From assembly GCF_022179805.1 (NCBI RefSeq), contig NZ_BPUO01000024.1:1-64000 (forward strand): a stretch of DNA of 64,000 bases, given 5' to 3'. Position numbers and translations under genes: made by a program. Numbering within the stretch: the first letter of the stretch is position 1; each line of letters starts with the position of its first letter. The notes beneath the pieces were generated by a model. It saw only the letters and a list, made by a program, of their open reading frames with translations. It was not told the origin of the DNA and made no database searches. This DNA is from Cupriavidus pauculus. GTDB taxonomy: Bacteria; Pseudomonadota; Gammaproteobacteria; Burkholderiales; Burkholderiaceae. Of this stretch, positions 52,288 through 61,430 are shown piece by piece.

Positions 52288-52611
52288 ATGAAAAGGAATA
52301 CGCGCGAATGCGTGCATCTGCTGATGGAAGGGTTGCAACGCCACGGTCCCCTGCGCCGTGACGCGTTGGCCGACGCCTGCGGCCTTACCGCCGAGGAGAC
52401 CACGCGCGCGCTGAAAGCCGCGCGGCAGATGAGCGTGATCGACCATGTGCCCTACGGCCCCGGCACCCCGCCGGCCGCGGTCTTCTACCAGATGACCGGC
52501 CGCGAACTGCCGCCAGCCCGCAAGAGCACCCGCGTCGCCCCCGCCCCGGACGACCGCTTCCAGCCGTTGCTGGAAGCATGGTGGAACAGCAGCGAACTCG
52601 ATCGCGCCTGA
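52288..52611 (+). CDS. Small winged-helix-like protein divergent from imuA
   Basis: A 107-residue protein (MKRNTRECVHLLMEGL at the start; an ATG at 52279 adds three residues). Residues about 5-55 look like a winged HTH: RHGPLRRDALADACGLTAEE, then TTRALKAARQMSVIDHV. The C-terminal third is Pro-rich and ends LEAWWNSSELDRA. I cannot name the family. It is divergent from the SOS cassette and shares its upstream region, so it may be under or beside LexA control. Confidence 0.65.
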   Translation: MKRNTRECVHLLMEGLQRHGPLRRDALADACGLTAEETTRALKAARQMSVIDHVPYGPGTPPAAVFYQMTGRELPPARKSTRVAPAPDDRFQPLLEAWWNSSELDRA

Positions 52612-52651
52612 ACCGGGTCATCGTCGAGGGGGGCGGGTAGCGCCACCACGG

Positions 52652-53149
52652 TTACTTCTGGCGGCGATAGCTGGCCTGCATGATCTGGGTCCATGACCCG
52701 TCATCGCCCTGCACAAACGACGTGAGCGTGCGGTTGTCGTCGTCCTGGAACGCGATCACATCGCGATACCTGGCCATCTTCCCTTCCTGGATCTTGCCGT
52801 CCGGCGTGAATGCCGGGCCATCGGCGCGCAGCGTCAGCGTCTTGCCGTCGGCTTCGAGGTCGCCTTCGTAGACCCACATATGGGTCATCATCGACCCGAT
52901 GAACGTCCCCACGAAATGCTTGCGGGCCGGGTCGTAGCCCAGCGTCATGACCGTGACGGCCGGGCCGCAACCGGGGAAATCGCCTTCCGACCGGGTCTGT
53001 ACCCAGGCGTCACCGATCTTGCCCACCTGCTCGGGAATCTTCCACTTCTCGGCGGGGGCATCGGGGCCCATCTGCGCCTCGCCTTCGGCCATCCAATTGC
53101 CAACCAGCTTGTGCAACCAGCGATGTTCGTTTGTGGTTTCGGTATTCAT
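52652..53149 (-). CDS. DUF1579-family protein
   Basis: A 165-residue soluble protein of the DUF1579 family, a lipocalin-like beta-barrel of unknown role. The opening HRWLHKLVGNWMAEGEAQMG, the middle VTVMTLGYDPARKHFVGTFI and the end GSWTQIMQASYRRQK are typical. The ATG at 53149 has an AGGAGA site. It converges on the small winged-helix gene and is probably monocistronic. Confidence 0.85.
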   Translation of the reverse strand: MNTETTNEHRWLHKLVGNWMAEGEAQMGPDAPAEKWKIPEQVGKIGDAWVQTRSEGDFPGCGPAVTVMTLGYDPARKHFVGTFIGSMMTHMWVYEGDLEADGKTLTLRADGPAFTPDGKIQEGKMARYRDVIAFQDDDNRTLTSFVQGDDGSWTQIMQASYRRQK

Positions 53150-53398
53150 GCGGACGTCTCCTGTTGATGTTTCGGGTGCATCATTCGACTCTTGCTGCCG
53201 TCTTGTGTACAGCGTACACAAATCGTAGGTGACGATGCTGCCAATGTCCACATTGAACTGGCCGGATGACAGAAATTTAATGATCGCCTCCGCCACGTCG
53301 AGACGAACGAGCAAGACGTTGAGCCGCATGCGTCAGCAACGCCACCCGTGTCCGCGTACTATCTGATGCATCAACGAACATTTGATTGCGAGCAGACC

Positions 53399-54418
53399 AT
53401 GGGCGCCCCCACCCCAGCTTCCCCCTCCAGAAACATTCCCCTGTCGTTCTTCGGCATGGCCGTTGGCCCGCTGGCGCTGGCCAACGCCTGGCGCGGCGCC
53501 GTAAATGTCTGGGCGCTGCCCACCCTGCCGGCCACCGTGCTGGCGTGGCTGGGCCTGGCAATCTGGATGGCGTTGCTGGTCGCTTATGTCCGCAAGTGGC
53601 GCGTGGCCCCCGATGCCGCCCGCGCCGAGATGGCCGACCCCGTGCAGTCGTCGTTCGCGGCGCTGATTCCCACATCCACGCTACTGGCCACGCAACTGAT
53701 CCATCCGTATGCGCCGCATGTGGCTATTGTGCTGTTCATTGGCGCCACGGTCGGCCAGCTCGTGCTGGGCGCCACGCTGCACGGCCGGCTCTGGCAAGGT
53801 GGCATCCGGCCCGAAACCCTGACGCCCGCCGCCTACCTGCCGGCCGTCGCCCCGGGTTTCGTGGGCGCCACCACGGCCATGCTGTTCGGATGGCATAGCG
53901 TGGGCATGCTGCTGTTCGGCGCCAGCCTGCTGTCGTGGATTGCCATCGAATCGATGATTTTGAATCGCGCGGCGGTCAACGCCCCGCTGCCCGAGGCACG
54001 CCGTGCGCTGCTGGGCATCCAGATCGCGCCGCCGGTGGTGGGCGGCACCGCCTACATGGCGCTGACGCAGGGGCAGCCCGACCTGTTCGCGTATGTGCTG
54101 CTGGGATATGGCCTGTACCAGGCGCTGGTGATGCTGCGGTTGCTGCCGTGGATCGGCACGCAACGGTTCTCGCCGAGCTACTGGGCCTTCAGCTTCGGCG
54201 TGGCCGCGCTGCCCGGCATGGCCATACGCATGGTCACGCGCGGTGCCGGCGACATGCAAGGCGTGGCATTCGGATTGTTTATCGCAGCAAACGCGATCAT
54301 CGGCCTGCTGATCTGGAAGACGGTGGTGCTGGCGTTGCGCGGCAACCTGCTGCCCACCACGGCCGCCCCGGCGCCGGCGCAAATTCCGGCACCGTCACCG
54401 GCTGCCGAAACGGCCTGA
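53399..54418 (+). CDS. SLAC1/TehA-family anion channel
   Basis: A 339-residue integral membrane protein with about ten helices, of the TDT/SLAC1 family that includes TehA. Recognisable parts are IPLSFFGMAVGPLALANAWRG at the N-terminus, AYLPAVAPGFVGATTA in the middle and a central conserved Phe region in PSYWAFSFGVAALPG. Members pass anions or dicarboxylates and some raise tellurite resistance. I chose the ATG at 53399 (MGAPTP); a GTG at 53348 is possible. No tehB-like gene is nearby. The C-terminus is a short Pro/Ala tail. Confidence 0.87.
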   Translation: MGAPTPASPSRNIPLSFFGMAVGPLALANAWRGAVNVWALPTLPATVLAWLGLAIWMALLVAYVRKWRVAPDAARAEMADPVQSSFAALIPTSTLLATQLIHPYAPHVAIVLFIGATVGQLVLGATLHGRLWQGGIRPETLTPAAYLPAVAPGFVGATTAMLFGWHSVGMLLFGASLLSWIAIESMILNRAAVNAPLPEARRALLGIQIAPPVVGGTAYMALTQGQPDLFAYVLLGYGLYQALVMLRLLPWIGTQRFSPSYWAFSFGVAALPGMAIRMVTRGAGDMQGVAFGLFIAANAIIGLLIWKTVVLALRGNLLPTTAAPAPAQIPAPSPAAETA

Positions 54419-54439
54419 CGCCAGAATCCGGCGGCCTGC

Positions 54440-54808
54440 TTACTGCGGCAGCCGGATCTTCGGCACGATGAACTGGTTGCCCGGTGCGCGCATGACGTCG
54501 CACTGGGCATCGCCCTTGCGCGCCTCGCCGGCCTGGTTCACGAACTCGATGCTGCCCACCACGCTGTAGACGTCTTCCGCTACACGGCGCGTGTTGCTGC
54601 CGGTCCAGCGGAACTGATCGGGATTCGGCAGCTTGGCCTTCACGGCCTGCATGCAGGCCAGCGGCGCCTCGGGGGCCTCGGGCCGGCCGCCACGCTGGCC
54701 CAGTTCGACGTTGACGGAGGCGTCGGCGGCCGACGCAACCAGCGGCGATGCCAACGACATCACCAGGGCGATAGACACCACGAGCTTGCGGCGCATATGT
54801 GTTGTCAC
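54440..54808 (-). CDS. Small exported protein of unknown function
   Basis: A 122-residue protein with a Sec signal peptide (RRKLVVSIALVMSLASPLVASA). The mature domain of about 90 residues has two Cys (LACMQAV and DAQCDVM) that may form a disulfide. I prefer the GTG start at 54808 because GGAG lies 6 nt upstream; the ATG at 54796 has no site. It converges on the TehA-like gene and lies downstream of the czcCBA operon behind a terminator. I do not recognise the family. Confidence 0.65.
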   Translation of the reverse strand: MTTHMRRKLVVSIALVMSLASPLVASAADASVNVELGQRGGRPEAPEAPLACMQAVKAKLPNPDQFRWTGSNTRRVAEDVYSVVGSIEFVNQAGEARKGDAQCDVMRAPGNQFIVPKIRLPQ

Positions 54809-54827
54809 GGAGAACTCCAAATGAAAA

Positions 54828-54856
54828 CGGCCGGCACGCGCGTTGCATGCCGGCCG
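54828..54856 (-). terminator. Terminator of the metal efflux operon
   Basis: A 9-bp stem (54828-54836 with 54848-54856) followed on the minus strand by GTTTTC lies about 35 nt past the stop of the RND pump gene. Confidence 0.65.
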
Positions 54857-54890
54857 GCTGCCATTGTACTGCGGCTGGTCTGCGGGACGA

Positions 54891-57800
54891 TTACACCGAC
54901 ATGTCCCGGCTATCCGGCTTGCGGTCGTCGAACCAGCGGTACAGCGTGGGCACCATGACCAGCGTCAGCAGCGTCGACGTGATCAGCCCGCCGATCACCA
55001 CCACAGCCAGCGGGCGCTGCACCTCGGAGCCCGGTCCCGACGAGAACAGGAACGGCACCAGGCCCAGCATGGCGATGGTCGCGGTCATCATCACCGGGCG
55101 GAAACGCTGCGTGGCGCCGCGCACCACGGCGTTGCGCAGCGACATGCCCTGCTCGCGCAGCGTGCGGATGTACGACACCAGCACCACCCCGTTCAGCACC
55201 GCCATGCCCCATAGGGCGATAAAGCCCACCGACGCCGGCACCGACAGGTATTCGCCGGTGACAAACAGCCCGATGATGCCGCCGATCGATGCAAACGGCA
55301 GCACCGTGATGATCAGCGTGGCAAAGCGCAGCGAGTTGAACAGGAGGAACAGCAGGAAGAAAATCGCGGCGATGGTGATAGGCACGATTAGCTTCAGGTG
55401 GCCCATGGCGCGCTCCATGTTCTGGAACTGGCCGCCCCACTCGTAGTAGTAGCCCTCCGGCAGCTTGACCTTGCTTTCGGTGGCCGACTGCAGCTCGGCC
55501 ACGAAGCCGCCCAGGTCACGATCCTTCACGTTGATCATCACCACCACACGACGCTTGCCCATTTCGCGGCTGATCTGCGCGGGGCCATCGCTGACCTCGA
55601 TCTTGGCCACGCTCTGCAGCGGCACCTGCACGCCGTCAGGCGCCTGCACCAGCAACTGGCGGATGGACTGCACGTTGTTGCGGAACTCTTCCGGCAGGCG
55701 CACCGCCGCCGCAAAGCGGCGCTCGCCCTCGAAGATGTCCGTGGCGCGCTTGCCGCCGATGGCGATCTCGATGATGTCGTGGATGTCCGACACGTTCAGC
55801 CCGTACCGCGCAATCGCCTGGCGGTCGATTTCGATCGACAGGTATTGCTGGCCCGAGATCCGCTCGATCCGGATGTCCTGCGACCCCTTGATGCCGCCGG
55901 CCACACGTGCGATCTCGCCCGCCAGCTCGCGCAACTTGTCCAGGTCGTCGCCGAAGATCTTCACGGCGATGTCGGAACGCACGCCGCTGACCATCTCGTC
56001 CACGCGGTCAGAGATCGGCTGCGCCATCACGATCTGCACGCCCGGAATGGCCTTGAGCTTGTCGCGGATGGCGTTGGCGATATCGTCCTGCGTCCAGCCG
56101 TCGGGCCACTCGTCGCGGTCCTTCAGGCTGGCAATCGGCGTCGATTCGTTCTGGCCCTGCGGGTCAGCCGGGCTTTCGCCACGACCCACGCCCGATACCA
56201 CCGACTTCACGCCAGGCACTTCCAGCACCAGCTTGTTGGCCTGACGCTCCAGCTTGATCGATTCCTCCAGCGAGATGTTCGGCACGCGGTCCAGCGCGGG
56301 CACGATCGATCCTTCCTTCATTTCCGGAATGAACGACGTACCAAGCATCGGCACGATCAGCACCGTGGCCACGAACAGGCCCACCGCCGCCAGCACCGTC
56401 TTCTTGCTGTTGAGCAGCGACCAGTGCAGCATGCGCAGGTAGTGGCGCTTCATGAAGGCGATCACGCGCGTGTCGTGCTCGGCGCCGCCCTTGAGCAGGT
56501 ATGCCGACAGCACCGGCGACAACGTGAGCGACAGAAACAGCGAAATCGCCAGTGCAATCGAGATGGTGATGGCCAGCGGCGCGAACATCTTGCCTTCCAT
56601 GCCCTGCAGCGTCATCAGCGGCAGGAACACCAGGATGATGATGCCCACCCCGACGATCACCGGCGTGGCCACTTCCTGCACGGCCTTGACCAGCACCTCG
56701 GTACGCGTCAGGCCCGATTTCTCGGCATGGCCCAGCCGCTCGAACGCGTTCTCCACCACCACCACGGACCCGTCCACCATCAACCCGATGGCGATGGCCA
56801 GCCCGCCCAGCGACATCAGGTTGGCCGACAGCCCCATCCTGTTCATCACCATGAACGTCAGCAGTGGCGTCAGCACCAGCGTGGCCAGCACGATGACCGA
56901 CGAGCGCACGTCCCCCAGGAACAGGAACAGCACAATCACCACCAGCACCACGCCTTCGAGCAGCACCTTGGTCACGGTCCACAGCGCGGCGTCCACCAGT
57001 TCGCTGCGGTCGTAGTACGGCACGATCTGCAGGCCGCCCGGGATCATGCCCTTGTCGTTGATCTCGGCCACGCGTGCCTTGACCCGGCTCACCACCTCCT
57101 TGGCGTTGCCGGCACGCATCATCATCACGATGCCGCCCACGGCCTCGGTCTGGCCGTTCTTGACCACCGCGCCCTGGCGCACCTCATGGCCAATCGTGAC
57201 CTGCGCCACGTCGCGGATGTAGACCGGCGTACCGTTCACTTCCTTGAGCACGATGCTGCCGATGTCGTCCACGCCCTTGGCCAGGCCCACGCCGCGAATC
57301 AGGTACTGCTCGGCGTAGTGCGGCAGCACGCCGCCGCCCGAGTTGGCGTTGTTGCGCGCCAGCGCCTGGTACACCTGCTGGATGCTGACCTCGTAGTGGC
57401 GCATGCGCTCGGGGTTCACCAGTGCCTGGTACTGCCGCACGAAGCCGCCCTGCGAGTTGATCTCGGCCACGCCCGGAATCGAGCGCAGCAGCGGACGCAC
57501 CACCCAGTCCTGCGCGATGCGCCGCTCGGCCAGTTCCTCCTGCGTCAGTTCGCGGTCGCCGTCGTCGGTGCGGTCCAGCGTGTACTGGTACACCTCGCCC
57601 AGGCCGGTAGACACCGGCCCCAGCACGGGCGTCACGCCCTCGGGCATGCGGCCGGACACTTCGATCAGCCGCTCCATGACGAGCTGCCGCGCAAAGTACA
57701 CGTCGGTCTTGTCGGTGAACACGAGCGTGATCAGCGACAGGCCGGCCTTGTTCAGCGAGCGCATTTCCTCGAGTCCGGGCAGGCCCGTCATCGACATTTC

Positions 57801-58007
57801 GATGGGCACGGTGACAAAGCGCTCCACTTCCTCGGGCGAGCGTCCGGTGGCTTCCGTGGCGATCTGCACCTGGACGTTGGTCACGTCCGGGAATGCATCG
57901 ACCGACAGCTTGCCTGCGGCGCGCAGGCCGAAGAAGAACAGCACCACTGCCACCACGCACACCACCAGCCGCTGCTTGATCGCGGCTTCAACAAGCGATG
58001 TAATCAT
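54891..58007 (-). CDS. CzcA/CusA-type heavy-metal efflux RND pump
   Basis: A 1038-residue RND pump of the heavy-metal efflux (HME) family with twelve helices and two large periplasmic loops. The fourth helix reads GGLAIAIGLMVDGSVVVVEN. Here the DFG of the Zn/Co/Cd pump CzcA is replaced by AIG and the second Asp is kept, which recalls the HME4/HME5-like pattern rather than CzcA itself. It is the third gene of a C-B-A operon. Together the three proteins would export metal cations across the envelope; which metal cannot be told from the sequence. Confidence 0.93.
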   Translation of the reverse strand: MITSLVEAAIKQRLVVCVVAVVLFFFGLRAAGKLSVDAFPDVTNVQVQIATEATGRSPEEVERFVTVPIEMSMTGLPGLEEMRSLNKAGLSLITLVFTDKTDVYFARQLVMERLIEVSGRMPEGVTPVLGPVSTGLGEVYQYTLDRTDDGDRELTQEELAERRIAQDWVVRPLLRSIPGVAEINSQGGFVRQYQALVNPERMRHYEVSIQQVYQALARNNANSGGGVLPHYAEQYLIRGVGLAKGVDDIGSIVLKEVNGTPVYIRDVAQVTIGHEVRQGAVVKNGQTEAVGGIVMMMRAGNAKEVVSRVKARVAEINDKGMIPGGLQIVPYYDRSELVDAALWTVTKVLLEGVVLVVIVLFLFLGDVRSSVIVLATLVLTPLLTFMVMNRMGLSANLMSLGGLAIAIGLMVDGSVVVVENAFERLGHAEKSGLTRTEVLVKAVQEVATPVIVGVGIIILVFLPLMTLQGMEGKMFAPLAITISIALAISLFLSLTLSPVLSAYLLKGGAEHDTRVIAFMKRHYLRMLHWSLLNSKKTVLAAVGLFVATVLIVPMLGTSFIPEMKEGSIVPALDRVPNISLEESIKLERQANKLVLEVPGVKSVVSGVGRGESPADPQGQNESTPIASLKDRDEWPDGWTQDDIANAIRDKLKAIPGVQIVMAQPISDRVDEMVSGVRSDIAVKIFGDDLDKLRELAGEIARVAGGIKGSQDIRIERISGQQYLSIEIDRQAIARYGLNVSDIHDIIEIAIGGKRATDIFEGERRFAAAVRLPEEFRNNVQSIRQLLVQAPDGVQVPLQSVAKIEVSDGPAQISREMGKRRVVVMINVKDRDLGGFVAELQSATESKVKLPEGYYYEWGGQFQNMERAMGHLKLIVPITIAAIFFLLFLLFNSLRFATLIITVLPFASIGGIIGLFVTGEYLSVPASVGFIALWGMAVLNGVVLVSYIRTLREQGMSLRNAVVRGATQRFRPVMMTATIAMLGLVPFLFSSGPGSEVQRPLAVVVIGGLITSTLLTLVMVPTLYRWFDDRKPDSRDMSV

Positions 58008-58013
58008 GGCGGC

Positions 58014-59171
58014 TTACCCCTGTTCCAGGCGCTTGCGCTCGTTGTCGAGGTGGAACGCGCCCTCCACGACCACGCGGTCGCCCGCCTTGATACCGCTTTG
58101 CACCACGCGCATGCCGTCGCTCTCGGAACCCAGCTTCACCTTGGTCAGGCGATACTGGCCGGGCGCGGTTTCCACGTAGACCGACTCGTCGTTGCCTTCG
58201 CGCACCACGGCGGACCCCGGCACCACCAGCGTGTCGATGGGCTTGCCGGCAATCAGCATGCTGGCAAGCATGGCGGGCTTCAGGCGCCCTTCCTTGTTCT
58301 CCAGTTCGGTACGAACCAGCACCGTGCGCGACTGCGGGTTGACGGTACGGCCCACGTAGATCAGCTTGCCCGTGATGCGGCCGTTGTTGTTCATCAGCGA
58401 CGGCACCTCGATATCCACGTTCTGGCCCTCGCCCACCTGCGCGGCCTGCTGCTCGGGCACCTCGGCCACCACCCATACGCGCGACAGGTCGGCCACCGTG
58501 TACAGCGCATCGGCCGGCTGCACCACCTGGCCCTGGGCCACGTTGCGCTCCACCACCGTGCCGCTGATGCTGGAGAACACCGGCGAATACGAATCGATGC
58601 TGCCGTTCCTGGCCAGCGTCGAGATGGCTTGTGCCGACATGCCCAGCACGCGAAGCTGGTCGCGATAGGCGCGCATTTCGGCGGCGGCAATCGCGTACTC
58701 GCTCTGGCGGCGCTGTAGTTCGGCGCGGCCGATCACGTCGGCGTCGAACAACTGGCGCGCGCGTTCGGCGTTGCGGGCCTGCAGGTCGTTCTGCGCCTCG
58801 GCCTTCAGGAACGCCATCTGCGCGGCGCCAAGTTCGCTGCTGTGCAGCCGTGCCAGCACCTGGCCGGCCTTCACTTCCTGGCCCAGGATGGCGTAGAGAT
58901 CGGTCACGCGGCCGGTGACTGTGGCACCGATGCGCGACACGCGCTGTTCATCGAAATCGATGCGGCCGGACACGCGCAGCATCTCGCTGAACGGGGACGT
59001 GTTGATCGGGGCGACCTTGAGGGTCTTCTGCAGGTTTTCTTCAGGCTTGACCACGCCGGGCGGCATCTTGGGCGCCTCGGCAACGGCTTCGGGTTCCTTG
59101 GAGCAGCCGGCCAGCGATATCGCCATCACGACTGCGGCAGCAATGGAAAGCAGGGAATGAGAGGGACGCAT
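58014..59171 (-). CDS. CzcB-like periplasmic adaptor of the metal efflux pump
   Basis: A 385-residue membrane fusion protein. A lipobox (SLAGCSKEP, Cys23) anchors it to the inner membrane. The lipoyl and hairpin parts (GRVTDLYAILGQEVKAGQVLARLHS onward, about 88-190) and the barrel domain (YSPVFSSISGTVVERNVAQG) are typical of CzcB/CusB. No His-rich metal-binding N-terminus is present. Its start follows the outer-membrane gene stop by 2 nt; the pump gene starts 6 nt after its own stop. Confidence 0.93.
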   Translation of the reverse strand: MRPSHSLLSIAAAVVMAISLAGCSKEPEAVAEAPKMPPGVVKPEENLQKTLKVAPINTSPFSEMLRVSGRIDFDEQRVSRIGATVTGRVTDLYAILGQEVKAGQVLARLHSSELGAAQMAFLKAEAQNDLQARNAERARQLFDADVIGRAELQRRQSEYAIAAAEMRAYRDQLRVLGMSAQAISTLARNGSIDSYSPVFSSISGTVVERNVAQGQVVQPADALYTVADLSRVWVVAEVPEQQAAQVGEGQNVDIEVPSLMNNNGRITGKLIYVGRTVNPQSRTVLVRTELENKEGRLKPAMLASMLIAGKPIDTLVVPGSAVVREGNDESVYVETAPGQYRLTKVKLGSESDGMRVVQSGIKAGDRVVVEGAFHLDNERKRLEQG

Positions 59172-59173
59172 GT

Positions 59174-60589
59174 TCAGTTCGGATTCGGATAGACGGGCCG
59201 GGAGGGCATGGGGCCGACGGGGGCGCCAGGCGTGGCCGACGTGAGCTTTTCAATCTGGATGGCGGCGACCTGCATCTCGTACTGTGCGTTGATCAGTTCG
59301 GCGCGCGCATTGCGCAGCACGCGCTGCGCGTCCAGGTAGTCGAGAATGCCGCGCTCGCCAAAGCGGTAGGCGGCTTCCGCCACGCCGAGCGCCGATTCGG
59401 CCTCGCGCACGATGCCCGATTCGAGCGCCGTGACCTGGGCCTGCGTGATCTCGTACTGCTGGTATGCGGTATCCAGTTCCTGCGCGAGTTCGAACTCGCG
59501 CGCCTCCAGCGCCGTGCGCGCCTGCGTGGCCTGCGCGGTGGCTTCGCCCACCGGGCCGCGGCGGCGGTCCCACAGCGGGATCGTCATCACCAGGCCGATC
59601 TGCGAGACGTTGTTGTCCGGCTGGCGGTCGGTGCTGGCACGCAGCGAGACCTCGGGCCAACGCAACGACTTCTGGTAGTCCACACCCAGGCGGGCGCGCT
59701 CCAGCTCACTGCGCCGCTGGCTCAGTTCGGCGTTGTTGGCCTGCATGGTGTCGCGCAGCAGGGCCAGGTTCGGCACGTCAGGCGTATTGGCCAGGCTGCC
59801 CGCCAGCGCGAAGCGCGGCGGCATGGCGCCGCCCACCTGCTGACGCAGCGCGGCCTTGGACTGCTCCACGCGCAGCTCGGCGGTCTGCAGCGTCTTCTGC
59901 GCGGCCAGCAGTTCGGTGTCGGCCTTGATCAACTCGTAGCGCGGCGCCTCGCCCACATCCACGCGCACCTTGGCGCGCTCCTGGATCTGGCGCATCAGGT
60001 TCAGGTCCTCGCGCGCGGCGGCCAGTTCGGTTTCACGGCGCAGCACCTGGAAATAGGACGTCTTCACCCGCGCGGCCAGTTCGGCACGGAAGGTCTGGCG
60101 CTGGGCCTCGGACGCTTCCAGGCCACGGCCGGCCATCTGCTCGCGCAGGTTGCGCTGGTTCGGATAGTCGAACTTCTGCACCACGGCGTACGACGGCGCG
60201 TTGCCGCTGGGCACGCCGGCTTCCTTGCCATGCAGGCGTCCATACATCACTTCGACCTGCGGGTTCGGATACGCACGCGCGGTGTTGATGGCGGCGCTGG
60301 CGGCGTCCACATTGGCTTGCGCGGCATCCACCCCTTTGTTGGTGGACTGGGCAAGCTCCAGCAACTGGGGCAGTTCGAAGGTTTCGGCGGCGGACGTGGT
60401 GGCGCGCGGCATGGGCTTGGCGGCCAGCATCGTGGCGGGCGTCGTGGACGGCATCTTGCCGGCCTTGTTCGGCGTCCCGGCCTCGGCCTGCTTCGCGACG
60501 GCGCTGGCCGGCACGGGCTGGGCGGCCCAGGCCGGTGCCGCCACGAACGACAGCGACGCGACCCAGGTCAACGTTTTCTTGGTCTTCAT
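59174..60589 (-). CDS. CzcC-like TolC-family outer-membrane factor
   Basis: A 471-residue outer-membrane channel with a signal peptide (TWVASLSFVAAPAWAAQ). It has the duplicated OEP domain (ELPQLLELAQSTNKGVDAAQ and DAAYRFGERGILDYLDAQR-like regions). The ATG at 60589 (MKTKKTLTW) is the sensible start; the frame to 60646 lacks support. First gene of the CBA operon. Confidence 0.92.
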   Translation of the reverse strand: MKTKKTLTWVASLSFVAAPAWAAQPVPASAVAKQAEAGTPNKAGKMPSTTPATMLAAKPMPRATTSAAETFELPQLLELAQSTNKGVDAAQANVDAASAAINTARAYPNPQVEVMYGRLHGKEAGVPSGNAPSYAVVQKFDYPNQRNLREQMAGRGLEASEAQRQTFRAELAARVKTSYFQVLRRETELAAAREDLNLMRQIQERAKVRVDVGEAPRYELIKADTELLAAQKTLQTAELRVEQSKAALRQQVGGAMPPRFALAGSLANTPDVPNLALLRDTMQANNAELSQRRSELERARLGVDYQKSLRWPEVSLRASTDRQPDNNVSQIGLVMTIPLWDRRRGPVGEATAQATQARTALEAREFELAQELDTAYQQYEITQAQVTALESGIVREAESALGVAEAAYRFGERGILDYLDAQRVLRNARAELINAQYEMQVAAIQIEKLTSATPGAPVGPMPSRPVYPNPN

Positions 60590-60786
60590 GTCGGAATGGT
60601 CAAAACGGTACGGCTGCCCGGCAACCCACGACACCCGCGCCGCCACCCGGCGACGTTTCAGGTCAACGGATGGCGGGCGGCAAACGCAACTGGCCGCGAC
60701 ACATGGCGGTCGCGGTCACATCGGGGGCGCAAAGGCAAGGAAAGCGCTCCGCCAGACGCTAGAAGGTCGTGGCGGACGCCTGGAGA

Positions 60787-61293
60787 TCAGGCGAGGCGAT
60801 TAGGCGGCCGGAACAGGCCTTCGGATTCGAAACTGCTGCGCGCGATGGGCGCGACAAACCGGTCGCTGACGGACTCGGCGAGTTTGAAGTCGGGCAGCAC
60901 GAATAGCGCGCTGGTTTCGTCGACCGCGTCATACAGATCGAGCGGGTCGAGCAGGTCGGCTGACCAGATATTGCAGTAGCCCGGAGGCGGGCCGTCGTCG
61001 ACGATTTCGTCGTCTGCGCCGAAATCGGGGTCTCCGGGCAGCACGAGCTGCGCCAGATCGTCACCGGTGGCCAGCTTCGCGTAGTCGGGCGCTTCCGCTA
61101 CGGCCGAGGCTGGCACGGCAGTCTCCACCTTCGGCGCGGCCGCGCGCACGTTCGCCGCTGCCGAAAAGGACAGCGCGGACAGGCTCAGGGCAGTCAGCAG
61201 GAAGAGAACGAAACGTAACAAGATGGGGGCGCGATAACGGACGACGCAGACAATTGCAGACAATGCCGGGTGGCGCTTGCTGCGGTACAGCAT
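60787..61293 (-). CDS. Small membrane-anchored or exported protein upstream of the metal efflux operon
   Basis: A 168-residue protein (start MLYRSKRHPALSAIV at 61293) with one hydrophobic segment (about 28-46) and an acidic soluble part. This part contains LPGDPDFGADDEIVDDGPP and a lone Cys in PGYCNIWSADLLDPLD. It lies 197 nt upstream of the CzcC-like gene on the same strand, the place of czcI- or cnrY-like regulators, but it is not His-rich and I cannot assign it. A metal-sensing or periplasmic accessory role is inference. Confidence 0.6.
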   Translation of the reverse strand: MLYRSKRHPALSAIVCVVRYRAPILLRFVLFLLTALSLSALSFSAAANVRAAAPKVETAVPASAVAEAPDYAKLATGDDLAQLVLPGDPDFGADDEIVDDGPPPGYCNIWSADLLDPLDLYDAVDETSALFVLPDFKLAESVSDRFVAPIARSSFESEGLFRPPNRLA

Positions 61294-61411
61294 TGTAACC
61301 GAACGCAACAATTGACTAGGAAAACTACTATGAGTTCCGTCGCGTGCCGCAAATGCCGCGCCGGGGAAGTGCAGGCTGGCGCCCACGCCTCCCCGTCTGC
61401 CTCTCGTTCGA

Positions 61412-61427
61412 TCCCCCGTTCGGGGGA
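61412..61427 (-). terminator. Short hairpin after the Old Yellow Enzyme gene
   Basis: A 7-bp GC-rich stem (61412-61418 with 61421-61427) lies just past the stop of the minus-strand oxidoreductase gene. It lacks a T-run, so it is a weak candidate. Confidence 0.35.
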
Positions 61428-61430
61428 CGA

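Noticed and set aside
55398..58718. A 1106-residue plus-strand open frame
   Set aside because: It lies wholly opposite the metal efflux pump and adaptor genes. Its His/Arg/Leu-rich composition is that of antisense frames in GC-rich DNA, and no domain is visible.
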